Assembly (NCBI GenBank): GCA_031291095.1
Contig: JARLJR010000024.1
Span: 1-64,000 of the forward strand
Direction of reading: 5' to 3'
Source of the DNA: Legionella sp.
GTDB lineage: Bacteria; Pseudomonadota; Gammaproteobacteria; Legionellales; Legionellaceae
DNA: 64,000 bases
Positions 9,349 to 18,734 of this stretch are shown in pieces. The position numbers and the translations under genes were made by a program. Numbering within the stretch: position 1 is the stretch's first letter; each line of letters starts with the position of its first letter. Under the pieces are notes generated by a model. It was not told the DNA's origin. It searched no databases and saw only the letters and a list, made by a program, of their open reading frames with translations.

Positions 9349-10581
9349 ATGATTCAGATGAAAAAAAATACCAGCTCTCTGCTAACATTTCGTTATACAG
9401 GTAAAAATACACTCGGACAAAAAATCGCTGGATCCATTCAAGCGCGGAATTTGACGCTCGCTAAAATCGACCTACGCAAACAAGGAATTATTATTACTAA
9501 AGTAGTCCAGAAGCGTAATCTAATTATTTTTAATCAATTAAATAAAAAGTTAACTTCAGCAGACATCGCACTATTCAGCCGTCAGCTCGCAACCATGGTT
9601 GAATCAGGAATACCGTTAATGCACGCGCTTGATATTGTCGCTAAAGGGCAAATAAATCCCCATCTTCAGGAGTTAATTAATGAGATCAAGCAGGATATTG
9701 GAACTGGTTTAACACTATCTGAAGCATTAATGAAACATTCTCAGTATTTTAATAACCTATTCTGTAATTTAGTTAAAGCAGGCGAACAATCAGGCACACT
9801 AGATATTATGCTCAATAAGATTGCTTGCTATAAAGAAAAAATTGAATCTATAAAAAAGAAAATAAAAAAGGCGCTAAGCTATCCTATAGCCATTGTAAGC
9901 GTGGCGGTTATTGTCACTGTAGGCTTACTTATGTTTGTTGTTCCACAATTTGAAACCTTATTTCAATCATTTGGTGCTGATTTACCTGCCCTAACCTTGG
10001 TCGTGGTAAAAATCTCTCAATATGTCCAATCCTGCTGGTATTGGATTTTTGCTTCTTTGGCTTTAAGCATTTATGCATTTATTTATGCACAAAAACATTC
10101 TACAGCCTTCGCATTAGCTATTGATAGACTGCTATTAAAAATACCTATTATTGGTTCAATTATAGAAAAGACCGTTATTGCCCGGTTTTCACGAACCTTA
10201 TCCATTACTTTTGCAGCGGGTTTACCCCTAGTTGATGGCCTCAAATCGGCTGCTGGTGCAACAGGAAACATGATGTATTCTAAAGCAATAGAATATATAA
10301 AAAATGAGGTTTTTACTGGAATACCCATGAATAAAGCTATGGAAAATACTCGCTTATTTCCAAATATGGTCATGCAAATGATCGCTATTGGTGAAGAGTC
10401 AGGGGCCTTGGAAAAAATGTTAAGTAAAATTGCAGACTTTTATGAAGAAGATGTAGATAATTCAGTGGACGCACTGAGTCGTTTATTAGAACCGATTATC
10501 ATGTCCATCATTGGGGTTCTCGTGGGTGGCCTGATTGTGGCGATGTATATGCCTTTGTTTAAATTAGGCTCGGTAATTTAG
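9349..10581 (+). CDS. pilC: Type IV pilus inner membrane platform protein PilC
   Basis: Inner-membrane platform protein that couples PilB to pilin assembly. Two GspF domains are seen (about residues 75-200 and 275-400), each with FSRQLATMVESGIPL-like or FSRTLSITFAAGLPL-like starts and followed by hydrophobic segments (IVSVAVIVTVGLLMFVV, YWIFASLALSIYAFIY, PIIMSIIGVLVGGLIV). The length of 410 aa is standard. ATG 9349 lies 3 bp after the pilB stop; a second ATG at 9358 is possible. Translation is probably coupled to pilB. Confidence 0.95.
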   Translation: MIQMKKNTSSLLTFRYTGKNTLGQKIAGSIQARNLTLAKIDLRKQGIIITKVVQKRNLIIFNQLNKKLTSADIALFSRQLATMVESGIPLMHALDIVAKGQINPHLQELINEIKQDIGTGLTLSEALMKHSQYFNNLFCNLVKAGEQSGTLDIMLNKIACYKEKIESIKKKIKKALSYPIAIVSVAVIVTVGLLMFVVPQFETLFQSFGADLPALTLVVVKISQYVQSCWYWIFASLALSIYAFIYAQKHSTAFALAIDRLLLKIPIIGSIIEKTVIARFSRTLSITFAAGLPLVDGLKSAAGATGNMMYSKAIEYIKNEVFTGIPMNKAMENTRLFPNMVMQMIAIGEESGALEKMLSKIADFYEEDVDNSVDALSRLLEPIIMSIIGVLVGGLIVAMYMPLFKLGSVI

Positions 10582-10594
10582 AAGGAAAAACAAA

Positions 10595-11455
10595 ATGATG
10601 TATGAACTCATCACCCACCATTCATGGTTCCTTTATGTAGCTATTGCCTTACTTTCGCTTGCAGTAGGTAGTTTACTTAATGTGGTCATTTACCGTTTCC
10701 CCATTATGCTCAAAAACGAATGGCAGCATGAATACAATGAATTAATGAACATTAAAAGTGAAGAAAAAACTGCACTGAATTTGTTTTTGCCTCGCTCATT
10801 TTGTCCCTCATGTAACACCATGGTTAAGGCTTGGCAAAATATCCCCATACTAAGCTTTTTAATCCTCCGAGGTCGTTGTTATTATTGTAAAACATCTATT
10901 TCACCTCGCTATCCATTAATTGAGTTAGGCACTATGCTGCTGTCACTCTATGCCTGCTGGCATTTTGGCTTTACCTGGCAATTGGCCTTTGCGCTTAGTG
11001 CCATATGGCTTTTAATTTGTCTGTTTTTTATTGACCTGGATCATCAATTGCTGCCCGATGGCTTAACTTTAGGCTTATTATGGTTAGGTTTAATTGCGAA
11101 CACGCAAGGCTTATTTACCTCACTGCCTGACGCAGTGCTTAGTGCAGCTGGCGCATACCTTGTATTGTGGCTTTTAATTAAACTATTTTATTTAGCTACA
11201 GGTAAAATTGGGATGGGCAATGGCGATTTTAAATTGTTTGCCGCTTTTGGTGCCTGGTTTGGTTGGAAATTATTGCCATTAATTCTCCTATTCTCGTCAA
11301 TTACTGGAACAATATTTGGGCTCTTATATTTATACTTGAACAATAAATCAAGAGATACTACAATCGCATTTGGCCCTTTTTTATGCATTTCAGGATTAGC
11401 TGTATTATTTTGGGGACAAGAACTTTTAGATTGGTATTTGCATTTGTGGTTCTAA
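10595..11455 (+). CDS. pilD: Prepilin peptidase / N-methyltransferase PilD
   Basis: Bifunctional inner-membrane aspartyl protease that cleaves type IV prepilins and type II secretion pseudopilins and methylates the new N-terminus. The cytoplasmic zinc-type Cys set is present (C70, C73, C95, C98). The catalytic Asp regions are IDLDHQ (residues 146-151) and GMGNGDFK (D212). About eight hydrophobic helices fit the family topology. AAGGA precedes the tandem ATG start. In Legionella this enzyme serves both pili and the Lsp type II system. It is the third gene of pilBCD, 13 bp after pilC. Confidence 0.95.
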   Translation: MMYELITHHSWFLYVAIALLSLAVGSLLNVVIYRFPIMLKNEWQHEYNELMNIKSEEKTALNLFLPRSFCPSCNTMVKAWQNIPILSFLILRGRCYYCKTSISPRYPLIELGTMLLSLYACWHFGFTWQLAFALSAIWLLICLFFIDLDHQLLPDGLTLGLLWLGLIANTQGLFTSLPDAVLSAAGAYLVLWLLIKLFYLATGKIGMGNGDFKLFAAFGAWFGWKLLPLILLFSSITGTIFGLLYLYLNNKSRDTTIAFGPFLCISGLAVLFWGQELLDWYLHLWF

Positions 11456-11534
11456 AAGCCCCACACACTGCCATTAGGTTGAATGGTGCAATGACGTGTA
11501 GGTTTTTGGTTCAGATGGGGCTTGATGCATGGGT

Positions 11535-11553
11535 GTTGGGCCATGGGCCCAAC
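11535..11553. terminator. Hairpin after pilD (family B repeat)
   Basis: Perfect 8-bp arms (GTTGGGCC / GGCCCAAC) with a 3-nt loop, then CTACTTTATAAAT. It lies between pilD and the phosphatase gene. It belongs to the GGTTGGGC/GCCCAACC hairpin family found in several gaps here. Confidence 0.5.
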
Positions 11554-11604
11554 CTACTTTATAAATATAATCATTAAGTTAAAAGCGATCGCATGAGGAG
11601 TAGG

Positions 11605-12360
11605 ATGTTGTATCAAATTATTTTGTTTGATTTAGATGATACCTTAATTGATTTTTCAGCTGCAGAGCAAATCGGTATACGTAAAATTCATGACCAGTTT
11701 TATCCGACCACCCCTTATCCACTCTTCGAACAGCACTTTAAAAAATTGAATAATGAACTTTGGTCACGCGTTGGCGCCGAGGAAAATGGGCTTATGCCAA
11801 GTGAGGTGCGGTTTTTACGCTTTAAACAATTAAACGAAGTCATAGAGTGCACAGTGTCTTCCCATGAAGTAGCCGATGCTTATGAGCATTATCTTATTGA
11901 GCACATTGAGTGGATTCCTGATGTTAGAAAAACCATTGAATTCCTACATCAAAAAGGCCACATCTTAGGCATTATTACTAATGGATTCTCTGCATCTCAA
12001 CTTAGAAAAAAAGAAAAATTTGCCCTTGAAAATTGGTTTGATTGTTTTGTGATTTCTGATGACGTTGGCTTCGCTAAGCCCAATAAAGAGATTTTCGACA
12101 TTGCCTTACAGAGACTTTCTAATACTCATAATCAACCATTTCACAGCTACCACAAAAACTCCATCCTAATGGTTGGTGACTCGATTATTAGCGATGGACA
12201 TGGTGCTAAAAACTTTGGAATTAACTATTGTCATGTTCATCATAGCCCCCCACAAACAGCGAGCATAGAAACAACGCTTGCTTATCACATCAACTCGGTA
12301 GCGAATTTGCCAAATTGTATTGGCTATGAAGCAGAATATAAGCTTTTTTTAAATTCTTGA
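11605..12360 (+). CDS. HAD family hydrolase, YjjG-like
   Basis: Predicted cytosolic phosphatase, most like YjjG pyrimidine 5'-nucleotidase or related HAD subfamily IA enzymes. Motif I is FDLDDTLID, motif II IITNG, and the motif III/IV region reads GFAKPNKEIF then MVGDSIISDGHGAK. A helical cap lies between motifs I and II. The ATG at 11605 is preceded by AGGAGTAGG; an in-frame ATG at 11593 lies inside that ribosome binding site. It follows pilD after a hairpin and is probably transcribed alone. The substrate is inferred from family resemblance only. Confidence 0.8.
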   Translation: MLYQIILFDLDDTLIDFSAAEQIGIRKIHDQFYPTTPYPLFEQHFKKLNNELWSRVGAEENGLMPSEVRFLRFKQLNEVIECTVSSHEVADAYEHYLIEHIEWIPDVRKTIEFLHQKGHILGIITNGFSASQLRKKEKFALENWFDCFVISDDVGFAKPNKEIFDIALQRLSNTHNQPFHSYHKNSILMVGDSIISDGHGAKNFGINYCHVHHSPPQTASIETTLAYHINSVANLPNCIGYEAEYKLFLNS

Positions 12361-12454
12361 TAGGGCATCGTCCTGAACACAGAGAGGGAGCTCATTAATT
12401 ATGTATATTATATGCCCTCTGAGCGAGTACATATAATTTTTAAATGGAAGAAAC

Positions 12455-14137
12455 ATGACCGATTTTTCAATTGAACTGCAAAAAATAGCCCATAATGATC
12501 CTTCTTTTAAACAACTTGAACCGAGTGAACGTATTTCCGACGCTGGAGTTCAGAGTTTAGCTGCAGCTTTAGTTAATAACAGTTCACTACTTGGCATTGA
12601 TCTATGGGACCAAAATATTAGCGATGTCAATCTCGGAGATTTAACCAAGGCTTTAGAACCCCATAAAAAATTAGTTTCTCTGAATTTGGGTAAAAACCAC
12701 ATCACCGAACTGGGAGCATCATATATAGGTGAATTAATAGAAAAAAATGATGTATTAGTGACTCTTACACTTAAAATAAATCCTCTTGGCGGTGAGGGGG
12801 CCAAAGCAATTGCCAAAGGATTAAGGGTTAATTCGCAACTAAGCTCACTCCACCTTGAAAGCGTTGCGATTGATGATCATGGCGCTCGAGCATTGTTTGA
12901 AGCTTTAGAAGTTAATACGTCACTTACCTTCCTTGGCTTAAGCAATAATGAAATTAGCGACAACTGCGTTCCATACATAATACGGATGCTTGGGCAAAAC
13001 AGCACCTTAAACTCATTGTATCTTAAAAAAAATTCTATTAGTCATGAAAACCTAATAGAAATTGAAGGCTTATTAAGCCGTAACCAAAAAATTTATAATA
13101 TAGCTCAAAAAACAATTGATGCGATTAGACGTTTACCCACGGACATGCCTAACTGGGAACAAGAAGGTGCCTTTGATGCTTTTAATGAGGTTCTTAAACT
13201 AAAAGAGCAAGCTCAAAGTGAAATCGAGGCCCTTTTTCCTGAATCCAAACTAATTTCCCGAATAGAGGAAGGATGGGCTGGAAAGCAAATTGCTATCATG
13301 CTTGCAAACCCGATACATATGCAAGTAAGCGCCATCATAGAGCTTTTTGATTCATTAAATCAAAAACAAAAACAATATCCTAAAAATCAACAATGGCTCG
13401 AATCCATAATTCTGCAGTATTTTTCAACCATACAACCTAATAGTGAATACACCTATAAAAAACTATTGCCTTATACCCTACAAACATCAATCAGTGCAGA
13501 TATGCAACGACTCATGGATCTCTGCGTCTTCCATCATTTCAATCCTGAAGTAAAATATATACTGAAACCAGAACCAATACAGTTAGTGCGTTCACTGACT
13601 AATAATCGCGAAGCGCTTAAAACGCTCCAAAAAGAAACTCCAGGTATAGATAAGCTCGTTTTAAACATTGTTGCTCGCTTTTATGCAGAGGCGCAATCAA
13701 GCAAAGAAGTTGAAATCAATACGCAAGTCACTGGCATGCTATTGGAACTACCACAAGAAAATCCAGAGACGAATACCGAACTGAATGCAGCACTGCTTCG
13801 TAGTCTAAATCTTTTTTTCTGCGCCGCACCTGATGTCGCTGATAGCTTTTACACTCTATGGCATCACCTCTCACCTGAAAATACATTGCCATCTAAAAAT
13901 TTAGCAACAGAAGCTGTCGCTAAGAAGCTTTTAATTAAAAAATATAATGAAATAGTTTTGCAAACTAGCCCCAACCACTATCAAAATCGATTTTTTATTC
14001 AGCAGGACGCAAGGCCAGTGAAAAAGCTAGATGCGAAGTTAGTACAGGAGCAACCTGCTGAGCTAGTACAGGAACAACCTACTGAGTTAGTACAGGAGCA
14101 GCATAGTGAAAATTATTCTGCTTCAATGAGACCCTAA
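12455..14137 (+). CDS. Leucine-rich repeat protein, putative Dot/Icm effector
   Basis: Residues about 25-215 hold five or six ribonuclease-inhibitor-type leucine-rich repeats of roughly 28 residues (LVSLNLGKNHITELGA, LSSLHLESVAIDDHGA, LTFLGLSNNEISDN, LNSLYLKKNSI). A long helical region of unknown function follows. Near the C-terminus are three 8-residue tandem repeats (LVQEQPAE type), then a short polar tail. There is no signal peptide. Ribonuclease-inhibitor-like LRRs in Legionella are mostly found in secreted effectors, so translocation is inferred, not shown. It stands alone, with an AT-rich gap downstream. Confidence 0.7.
   Translation: MTDFSIELQKIAHNDPSFKQLEPSERISDAGVQSLAAALVNNSSLLGIDLWDQNISDVNLGDLTKALEPHKKLVSLNLGKNHITELGASYIGELIEKNDVLVTLTLKINPLGGEGAKAIAKGLRVNSQLSSLHLESVAIDDHGARALFEALEVNTSLTFLGLSNNEISDNCVPYIIRMLGQNSTLNSLYLKKNSISHENLIEIEGLLSRNQKIYNIAQKTIDAIRRLPTDMPNWEQEGAFDAFNEVLKLKEQAQSEIEALFPESKLISRIEEGWAGKQIAIMLANPIHMQVSAIIELFDSLNQKQKQYPKNQQWLESIILQYFSTIQPNSEYTYKKLLPYTLQTSISADMQRLMDLCVFHHFNPEVKYILKPEPIQLVRSLTNNREALKTLQKETPGIDKLVLNIVARFYAEAQSSKEVEINTQVTGMLLELPQENPETNTELNAALLRSLNLFFCAAPDVADSFYTLWHHLSPENTLPSKNLATEAVAKKLLIKKYNEIVLQTSPNHYQNRFFIQQDARPVKKLDAKLVQEQPAELVQEQPTELVQEQHSENYSASMRP
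14039..14110 (+). repeat. In-frame 24-bp tandem repeat (three units)
   Basis: Three consecutive 24-bp units at 14039-14062, 14063-14086 and 14087-14110 encode LVQEQPAE, LVQEQPTE and LVQEQHSE. They lie at the 3' end of the LRR gene. The unit length keeps the frame, so copy-number change would alter length without truncation. Confidence 0.9.
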
Positions 14138-14691
14138 GAGCACTTAAGACCTGTAGGTTGGGGGCCCAACCTACTATAATGCTCAGTTCAAAGAAGGATA
14201 AAATTTAAACAGAAGTTCAAATAGAGCGCCCCACTCCAAGATAAGCTTCGTCGTCATCCAGGCACAACGCCCCCCTCCTTTCTAAAACACACATTGATAA
14301 GTTCTAAAACAGGCATCTGTTTGGCTGATAATACAAGAACTTTTACACCCTATACACAGAGTTATCCACAGTTTTTGTGGATAAATAACCTAATACTGAA
14401 AATAGAATAAATGCCCTAAAATCCTTATAAAATAAGGGTTTTGATAAATGGAATAGAAAACTTCTGGAATTAGAGTGATTTGATTTAAACGGAGATATCC
14501 ACAGGATTTTTGTACGAATGAAAGCTACCAACCCGTGTATCTTATCAAAGAAAAAGATAAAAAACAGTCTTGACTTGGTAAATTTTTAAAAATATTTAAT
14601 CCCCAATGCAAGATGATTATTTTACCTCTCCAGTGCCCTACATAAGCGCTTCATGATAAAATATTAGCCTTTTACCGAATAAAACCGAATT
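14138..14691. other. 554-bp AT-rich intergenic region with DnaA-box-like sites
   Basis: No convincing gene is seen. The gap starts with a 10-bp perfect hairpin (GTAGGTTGGG / CCCAACCTAC, 14153-14174), likely the LRR gene terminator. A group of DnaA-box-like 9-mers follows at 14350-14384, with another at 14495-14503. The rest, especially 14570-14691, is strongly AT-rich and should contain the promoter of the next gene. Confidence 0.6.
14350..14384. promoter_or_regulatory. Cluster of DnaA boxes
   Basis: TTATCCACA (14362-14370) exactly matches the DnaA consensus TTATNCACA. TGTGGATAA (14376-14384) is an exact reverse-strand match facing it across 5 nt. CTATACACA (14350-14358) differs by one base and lies 3 nt before the first. 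A weaker match, ATATCCACA, is at 14495-14503. The reverse complement of 14351-14371 resembles sequences seen at many gammaproteobacterial origins. The functional role is unproven. Confidence 0.6.
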
Positions 14692-17600
14692 ATGTATAAT
14701 CTAATTAATAAGTTACTCAATGTGAAGGACGATGAAACCACACTTGATTGGCATGAAATGGACTTCTATAGCCACCCTACCGAAAGAATTCGAGATGCTT
14801 TAAAACTAATTCCTATACAGATTACTACCTTGAATCTTGCCTGGAACTATTCTGAATTTAAAAGCACAGATGAATTAAAAACTATTTTTGCAACAATCCC
14901 TAAACAAATTCAAGATATTGATTTAAGTGGGCAATCATTACATCTTAGAGATAAAACAGAATGGTTTGCTTTATTTTCCTGTTTTTCGCCGACTACGACT
15001 GTTCGTACAGGCCATACTGAGCTTGACAATTTTATCAGAGAGATCCAGAAGCCCCAGTCATCCATTTTGCCGCCCCCGCTTGCTCCAATTGAGCCCATCC
15101 CGGTGCCTGAAACTCTTAGCACAAACCAACAAACGGAAAAAGTGGAACAAAGTGATTCTCTCTCTCTACGAGAAATTATGGAGAGCCCTGATAAGATAAA
15201 ACTAACCCCAACACAGCTCATTGAGCTACTAGTTGAGCTCGTAACACGAATTGATTCAGCCCCTAAAGATCAAGTTATTTACCCTACTTTAGAAAGTGTT
15301 TGTATCAAAAATCCAGCTCAGATAGGCGAAGAATCATCCCTAATATTTGAAGTAGACAAATCGGCTCAAATCTCTGTTCAAAATTTAGCGCCGGGTGTTA
15401 AGCGCCATATTGAGCATTGGCGTACGCTGGCAGAGTTATTTCTTCTACTCGGTGCAAACACAACTCGTCTGGATGATCCTGATTTAGAATTTAAAATTAA
15501 TCAATCGTTTAAGCGTTCCCCCGCGTTTCTTTGTGTCTTTATCGAGTTATGGGGTGCTACGCAGCCAGAAAAACAACATACCGCAGACACATCAATCCTG
15601 GATCTATCACCAACCATCAAGGTGTTAACTAATATTCGCATGCTTCCCCCACAAACCTGGTCCATAGAACATTTACCAGGTTTGCTTTCAGCACTCACCT
15701 GTCATCACAATAAAACCATGCGTACCCTATCCATCCAAGCTTTATACAACTTCATGCGTGAAACAATCACATCTAAAAGCACAAAAGAGTGTGATGAAGC
15801 TCTAGGAATAATAGAGCATTGTATTGAGCTAATTATCCCTAATGAACTGACCGGATTAGCGAACATCTCTTTAGAAACAGTACAGGGTGAGTGGATGCAA
15901 CGTATGCTTCTCATTTGTATGATCTTGCGAGAAGCCGAACGCGTTAAAAATTACGAAAAATTACATCAACTACAACAACGCTTACTTGAAGCAGGAATTG
16001 AGCATAATTTAATTGATGCCCTCTTAGAAAGATCGAAGAATAATATATCTAACCCAATATTTCTTATATCGCTTACTACAACAATATGGATGTGCTTCCA
16101 ATTTGATACCCTGCGAACCAAACTGATTAATGAAGAATTTACCGAAAGTATGATCTCTCAACTCAATAAAAGAGGGTATGGAAAAAACTCCGTATATGAA
16201 GAAATGAGTATAATGATGCTCTTAATGTCTGATTTTGGACAATGGATTAATCACCAAGATGAAGGCAGTAAAAAATTCGAGACATTATGGCGAAAAGTGG
16301 ATGACGAAGCATTTTTACACTTTGGCTTATCTTGTCTCCCCACCAACATATCACGAAATACTCGTATGTTTGTAGCACAAAAAGTGGTGGAGATTTTGAC
16401 CCGGCTCATTAGCATCCCAGGAGTAATAAATCAGGAAGAACGAGAGCAGCAAATAAAACGTTGTCTAGATTATTTACGCTATTCTGCCTGGAATGGTCAT
16501 GCACAAGCAACTCATGCCTCGAATAAATCGTTGGAAGATACTTACCTGCAAGCATTCATTTTTAAGGTTCCGCAGTATCCTGTATTTAAGCAAACAACAA
16601 AGCAGCACGAACCTTCTCTGCCACAAACAACACAGGCATTATTTGAACATATAATACAACTTAAAAGCCCTACTCATACTCCAGTTGAACGTTTGCAATT
16701 TAATGCGCCATTAAAAAAACAAGATGTGTTAGCGCTTTTGTCAGCGTATAAAGACGACACCCTACAAAGCAGATACAAAGTACAGTCCGCACGAGCAGGT
16801 GCTCCGCTCAATCTTAAATTATTCTATCTGAACCTCCCTAATAATAAGACTATCGTAAATATAAATGAGAATACTGATGAGCTACGTACCTTGTCTTCTG
16901 TTGAATTAAGCCTAAAAGAACTATCCTTTGTTCCCGCTACGCTAAGTGCCACACAACGGATTTGTACTGTTGTTGACCGAGGCGCGTATGCAGGAACCCA
17001 GGGCTCGTATCAGCTGCACCTCATCTCTGCGGGTGATAGCAATAAATTGCTATTTGGAATCACCTGGGACAAAAAACAAACAAATGAACATACCATTCCC
17101 GGTACGACCACCACATCCGTAGCCCTGGATGCTGCTACCGGGAATATCCAATACCGGGATCCAGTCTCAGGAAAACAAAAAAATTATCCTTATACACAGC
17201 CAATCAATACTGGAGCCACCGTTAAAATATGCATTACTGGGGAACTGATATACTTTGTCGTTAATGATAAATTTTATCCTCCACTGCGTGATATTTTACT
17301 TCCTCTTGATGCGGACGTGCACCCATTGGTACGCTTAGAATGCCCCGGCATTCACATAAAGACCCAAGTTATGGGCTCTAACTGGCCATATAACAGCGAT
17401 AATGAAACCTTGATTCGCCATGCTAGCATCAACCCTATTGCCTATGCTTTGCATTTTGCAGAGCTACGAAGCAATCCTATCTGCCCCCACACCCATGCCC
17501 AAAAGAACGATCTATTGTTTGCAATGCCTAATCTTGAAGTACTATTACATTATTCCAAGCAAATTTCAGCATTACCGCAAGAAGAGATACTGAGTATTTT

Positions 17601-17892
17601 ATTAATAGTCTTGGCTAAAAAAAGCTGCGATGGCAAGGACTGCTTTGCATCCAAACTAATGCATGAACTCGGGCAAGAATTGCTTACTAAACCGCCGGGT
17701 TATCGAAGGCTTAGTGAGATTGCTATGGCTTTGGGGTTACGTACACTTTCGATGGAGCTGTTAAATCAGCAATCGATTATGATGGGCGAATCAACCAAGG
17801 TGGGATACTCTGCAAATAAAAATTTACTGTTTAGTGCTCAACCAGAGGAGCCAACATCAAAAGCAGCCCCATCTTCATCGCTAACTCCATGA
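14692..17892 (+). CDS. Large protein with N-terminal LRR-like segment and possible SPRY-like C-terminal domain; putative effector
   Basis: No assigned family for the full length (1066 aa). Residues about 30-95 resemble a degenerate Legionella LRR unit (ITTLNLAWNYSEF, IQDIDLSGQSL). A Pro-rich linker follows near 120-140, then a long helical region (about 180-700). Residues about 745-890 have a beta-rich SPRY-like layout: a LFGITWDKK strand, DAATGNIQYRD, TGATVKICITGELIYFVVND, and VHPLVRLECPG. There is no signal peptide. The modular build and position beside another LRR gene suggest a Dot/Icm substrate. The SPRY call is by eye and needs a structure or profile comparison. Confidence 0.6.
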   Translation: MYNLINKLLNVKDDETTLDWHEMDFYSHPTERIRDALKLIPIQITTLNLAWNYSEFKSTDELKTIFATIPKQIQDIDLSGQSLHLRDKTEWFALFSCFSPTTTVRTGHTELDNFIREIQKPQSSILPPPLAPIEPIPVPETLSTNQQTEKVEQSDSLSLREIMESPDKIKLTPTQLIELLVELVTRIDSAPKDQVIYPTLESVCIKNPAQIGEESSLIFEVDKSAQISVQNLAPGVKRHIEHWRTLAELFLLLGANTTRLDDPDLEFKINQSFKRSPAFLCVFIELWGATQPEKQHTADTSILDLSPTIKVLTNIRMLPPQTWSIEHLPGLLSALTCHHNKTMRTLSIQALYNFMRETITSKSTKECDEALGIIEHCIELIIPNELTGLANISLETVQGEWMQRMLLICMILREAERVKNYEKLHQLQQRLLEAGIEHNLIDALLERSKNNISNPIFLISLTTTIWMCFQFDTLRTKLINEEFTESMISQLNKRGYGKNSVYEEMSIMMLLMSDFGQWINHQDEGSKKFETLWRKVDDEAFLHFGLSCLPTNISRNTRMFVAQKVVEILTRLISIPGVINQEEREQQIKRCLDYLRYSAWNGHAQATHASNKSLEDTYLQAFIFKVPQYPVFKQTTKQHEPSLPQTTQALFEHIIQLKSPTHTPVERLQFNAPLKKQDVLALLSAYKDDTLQSRYKVQSARAGAPLNLKLFYLNLPNNKTIVNINENTDELRTLSSVELSLKELSFVPATLSATQRICTVVDRGAYAGTQGSYQLHLISAGDSNKLLFGITWDKKQTNEHTIPGTTTTSVALDAATGNIQYRDPVSGKQKNYPYTQPINTGATVKICITGELIYFVVNDKFYPPLRDILLPLDADVHPLVRLECPGIHIKTQVMGSNWPYNSDNETLIRHASINPIAYALHFAELRSNPICPHTHAQKNDLLFAMPNLEVLLHYSKQISALPQEEILSILLIVLAKKSCDGKDCFASKLMHELGQELLTKPPGYRRLSEIAMALGLRTLSMELLNQQSIMMGESTKVGYSANKNLLFSAQPEEPTSKAAPSSSLTP

Positions 17893-17911
17893 TGAAGATC
17901 GAGGCATGGAA

Positions 17912-18065
17912 CCCTGGGTGGCTTCACTTCGTTCGCAATGACGGTAAGGGTTTAATTCAGGGATCGGATTCAAATATTACCCCGTCTTTGCGAGGAACGT
18001 AGTAACGAAGCAACCCAGGAGTTCGAAGCACTGAACTCTGAGTTGCCTTCGCTCGCAATGCCCCA
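17912..18065. repeat. Palindromic intergenic repeat, family A
   Basis: Second copy of the CGTCATTGCGAA-type palindrome. The left arm is at about 17912-17943 (CCCTGGGTGGCTTCACTTCG onwards), the right arm at 17983-18019 ending CAACCCAGG, with a degenerate third arm at about 18031-18065. It occupies nearly the whole gap between two convergent genes. Confidence 0.7.
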
Positions 18066-18098
18066 GTGGCGTTTTAAAGTTCCATAACACCTGACACA

Positions 18099-18698
18099 TT
18101 ATCCTAATTGACCTGAAACGCGTAGCTGATGCGCAACAATACGCGTCAAATAATCAAATTCTATATTAACCTGTTGCCCAGGCTTTAATGCATTTAAGGT
18201 GGTATTTGCCGAAGTATGAGGAACAAGCATTAATTTAATGCTTCTATCCCCTACTGAATTGATTGTTAAACTAACTCCTTCAACCGTAATGCTGCCTTTG
18301 GGGAGTAAGTAGGCGATTGCTGTTGGCTCAAAACCTGCCAATTCGACCTCAAGATACTCTTCTAATTGGTTCACTGCTCGAACTTCCGCAATAGCATCCA
18401 CATGCCCACTGACATAATGTCCGCCAAAGCGTGTCGAGGCCAGCATAGCTCGCTCCAAATTCACGGAGTGGCCTGCAGTTAAATCAGCCAGCGTGGTCAC
18501 ATTTAATGTTTCCGGAGAGACATCAAAGTGTAATTCATTATTATCTGTAGGTAATAAAGTTAAGCAAACTCCATTGACAGCAATACTTTCCCCTACCTGC
18601 AATTGCTCAAAAACAGGGGCAATGATAAGACGATTAGCATTCTCCTTACGGAGATTGTTAAGCACGACCCCTTTTTTTTCTATTATTCCAGTAAACAT
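18099..18698 (-). CDS. ribE: Riboflavin synthase, alpha subunit
   Basis: Catalyses dismutation of two 6,7-dimethyl-8-ribityllumazine molecules to riboflavin, the last step of the pathway. Two lumazine-binding repeats are visible: MFTGIIE with VNGVCLTL, and GGHYVSGHVD with VEGVSLTIN. The start is the ATG at 18698 giving the family-typical MFTGIIE N-terminus, with GAGG 5 nt upstream; a TTG at 18719 only extends the frame. It is the last gene of a ubiX - riboflavin kinase - ribE unit on the minus strand, 36 bp after the kinase. It is separated from, and opposite to, the other rib genes. Confidence 0.95.
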   Translation of the reverse strand: MFTGIIEKKGVVLNNLRKENANRLIIAPVFEQLQVGESIAVNGVCLTLLPTDNNELHFDVSPETLNVTTLADLTAGHSVNLERAMLASTRFGGHYVSGHVDAIAEVRAVNQLEEYLEVELAGFEPTAIAYLLPKGSITVEGVSLTINSVGDRSIKLMLVPHTSANTTLNALKPGQQVNIEFDYLTRIVAHQLRVSGQLG

Positions 18699-18734
18699 GA
18701 CATCCTCGGTATTTTTCAAATAATTATGGGTAGT

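Noticed and set aside
11383-11577. 64-codon frame overlapping the pilD end
   Set aside because: It runs into the family B repeat, has no ribosome binding site and overlaps a certain gene.
12391-12422. ATTATGTATATTATATG resembles the centre of a gammaproteobacterial dif site
   Set aside because: Only the central TGTATA and adjoining TTAT match. Both XerC- and XerD-arm outer halves differ strongly from the consensus in either orientation.
14343-14531. 62-codon minus-strand frame across the DnaA boxes
   Set aside because: Low-complexity composition, no ribosome binding site, and it overlaps the regulatory-looking sites.
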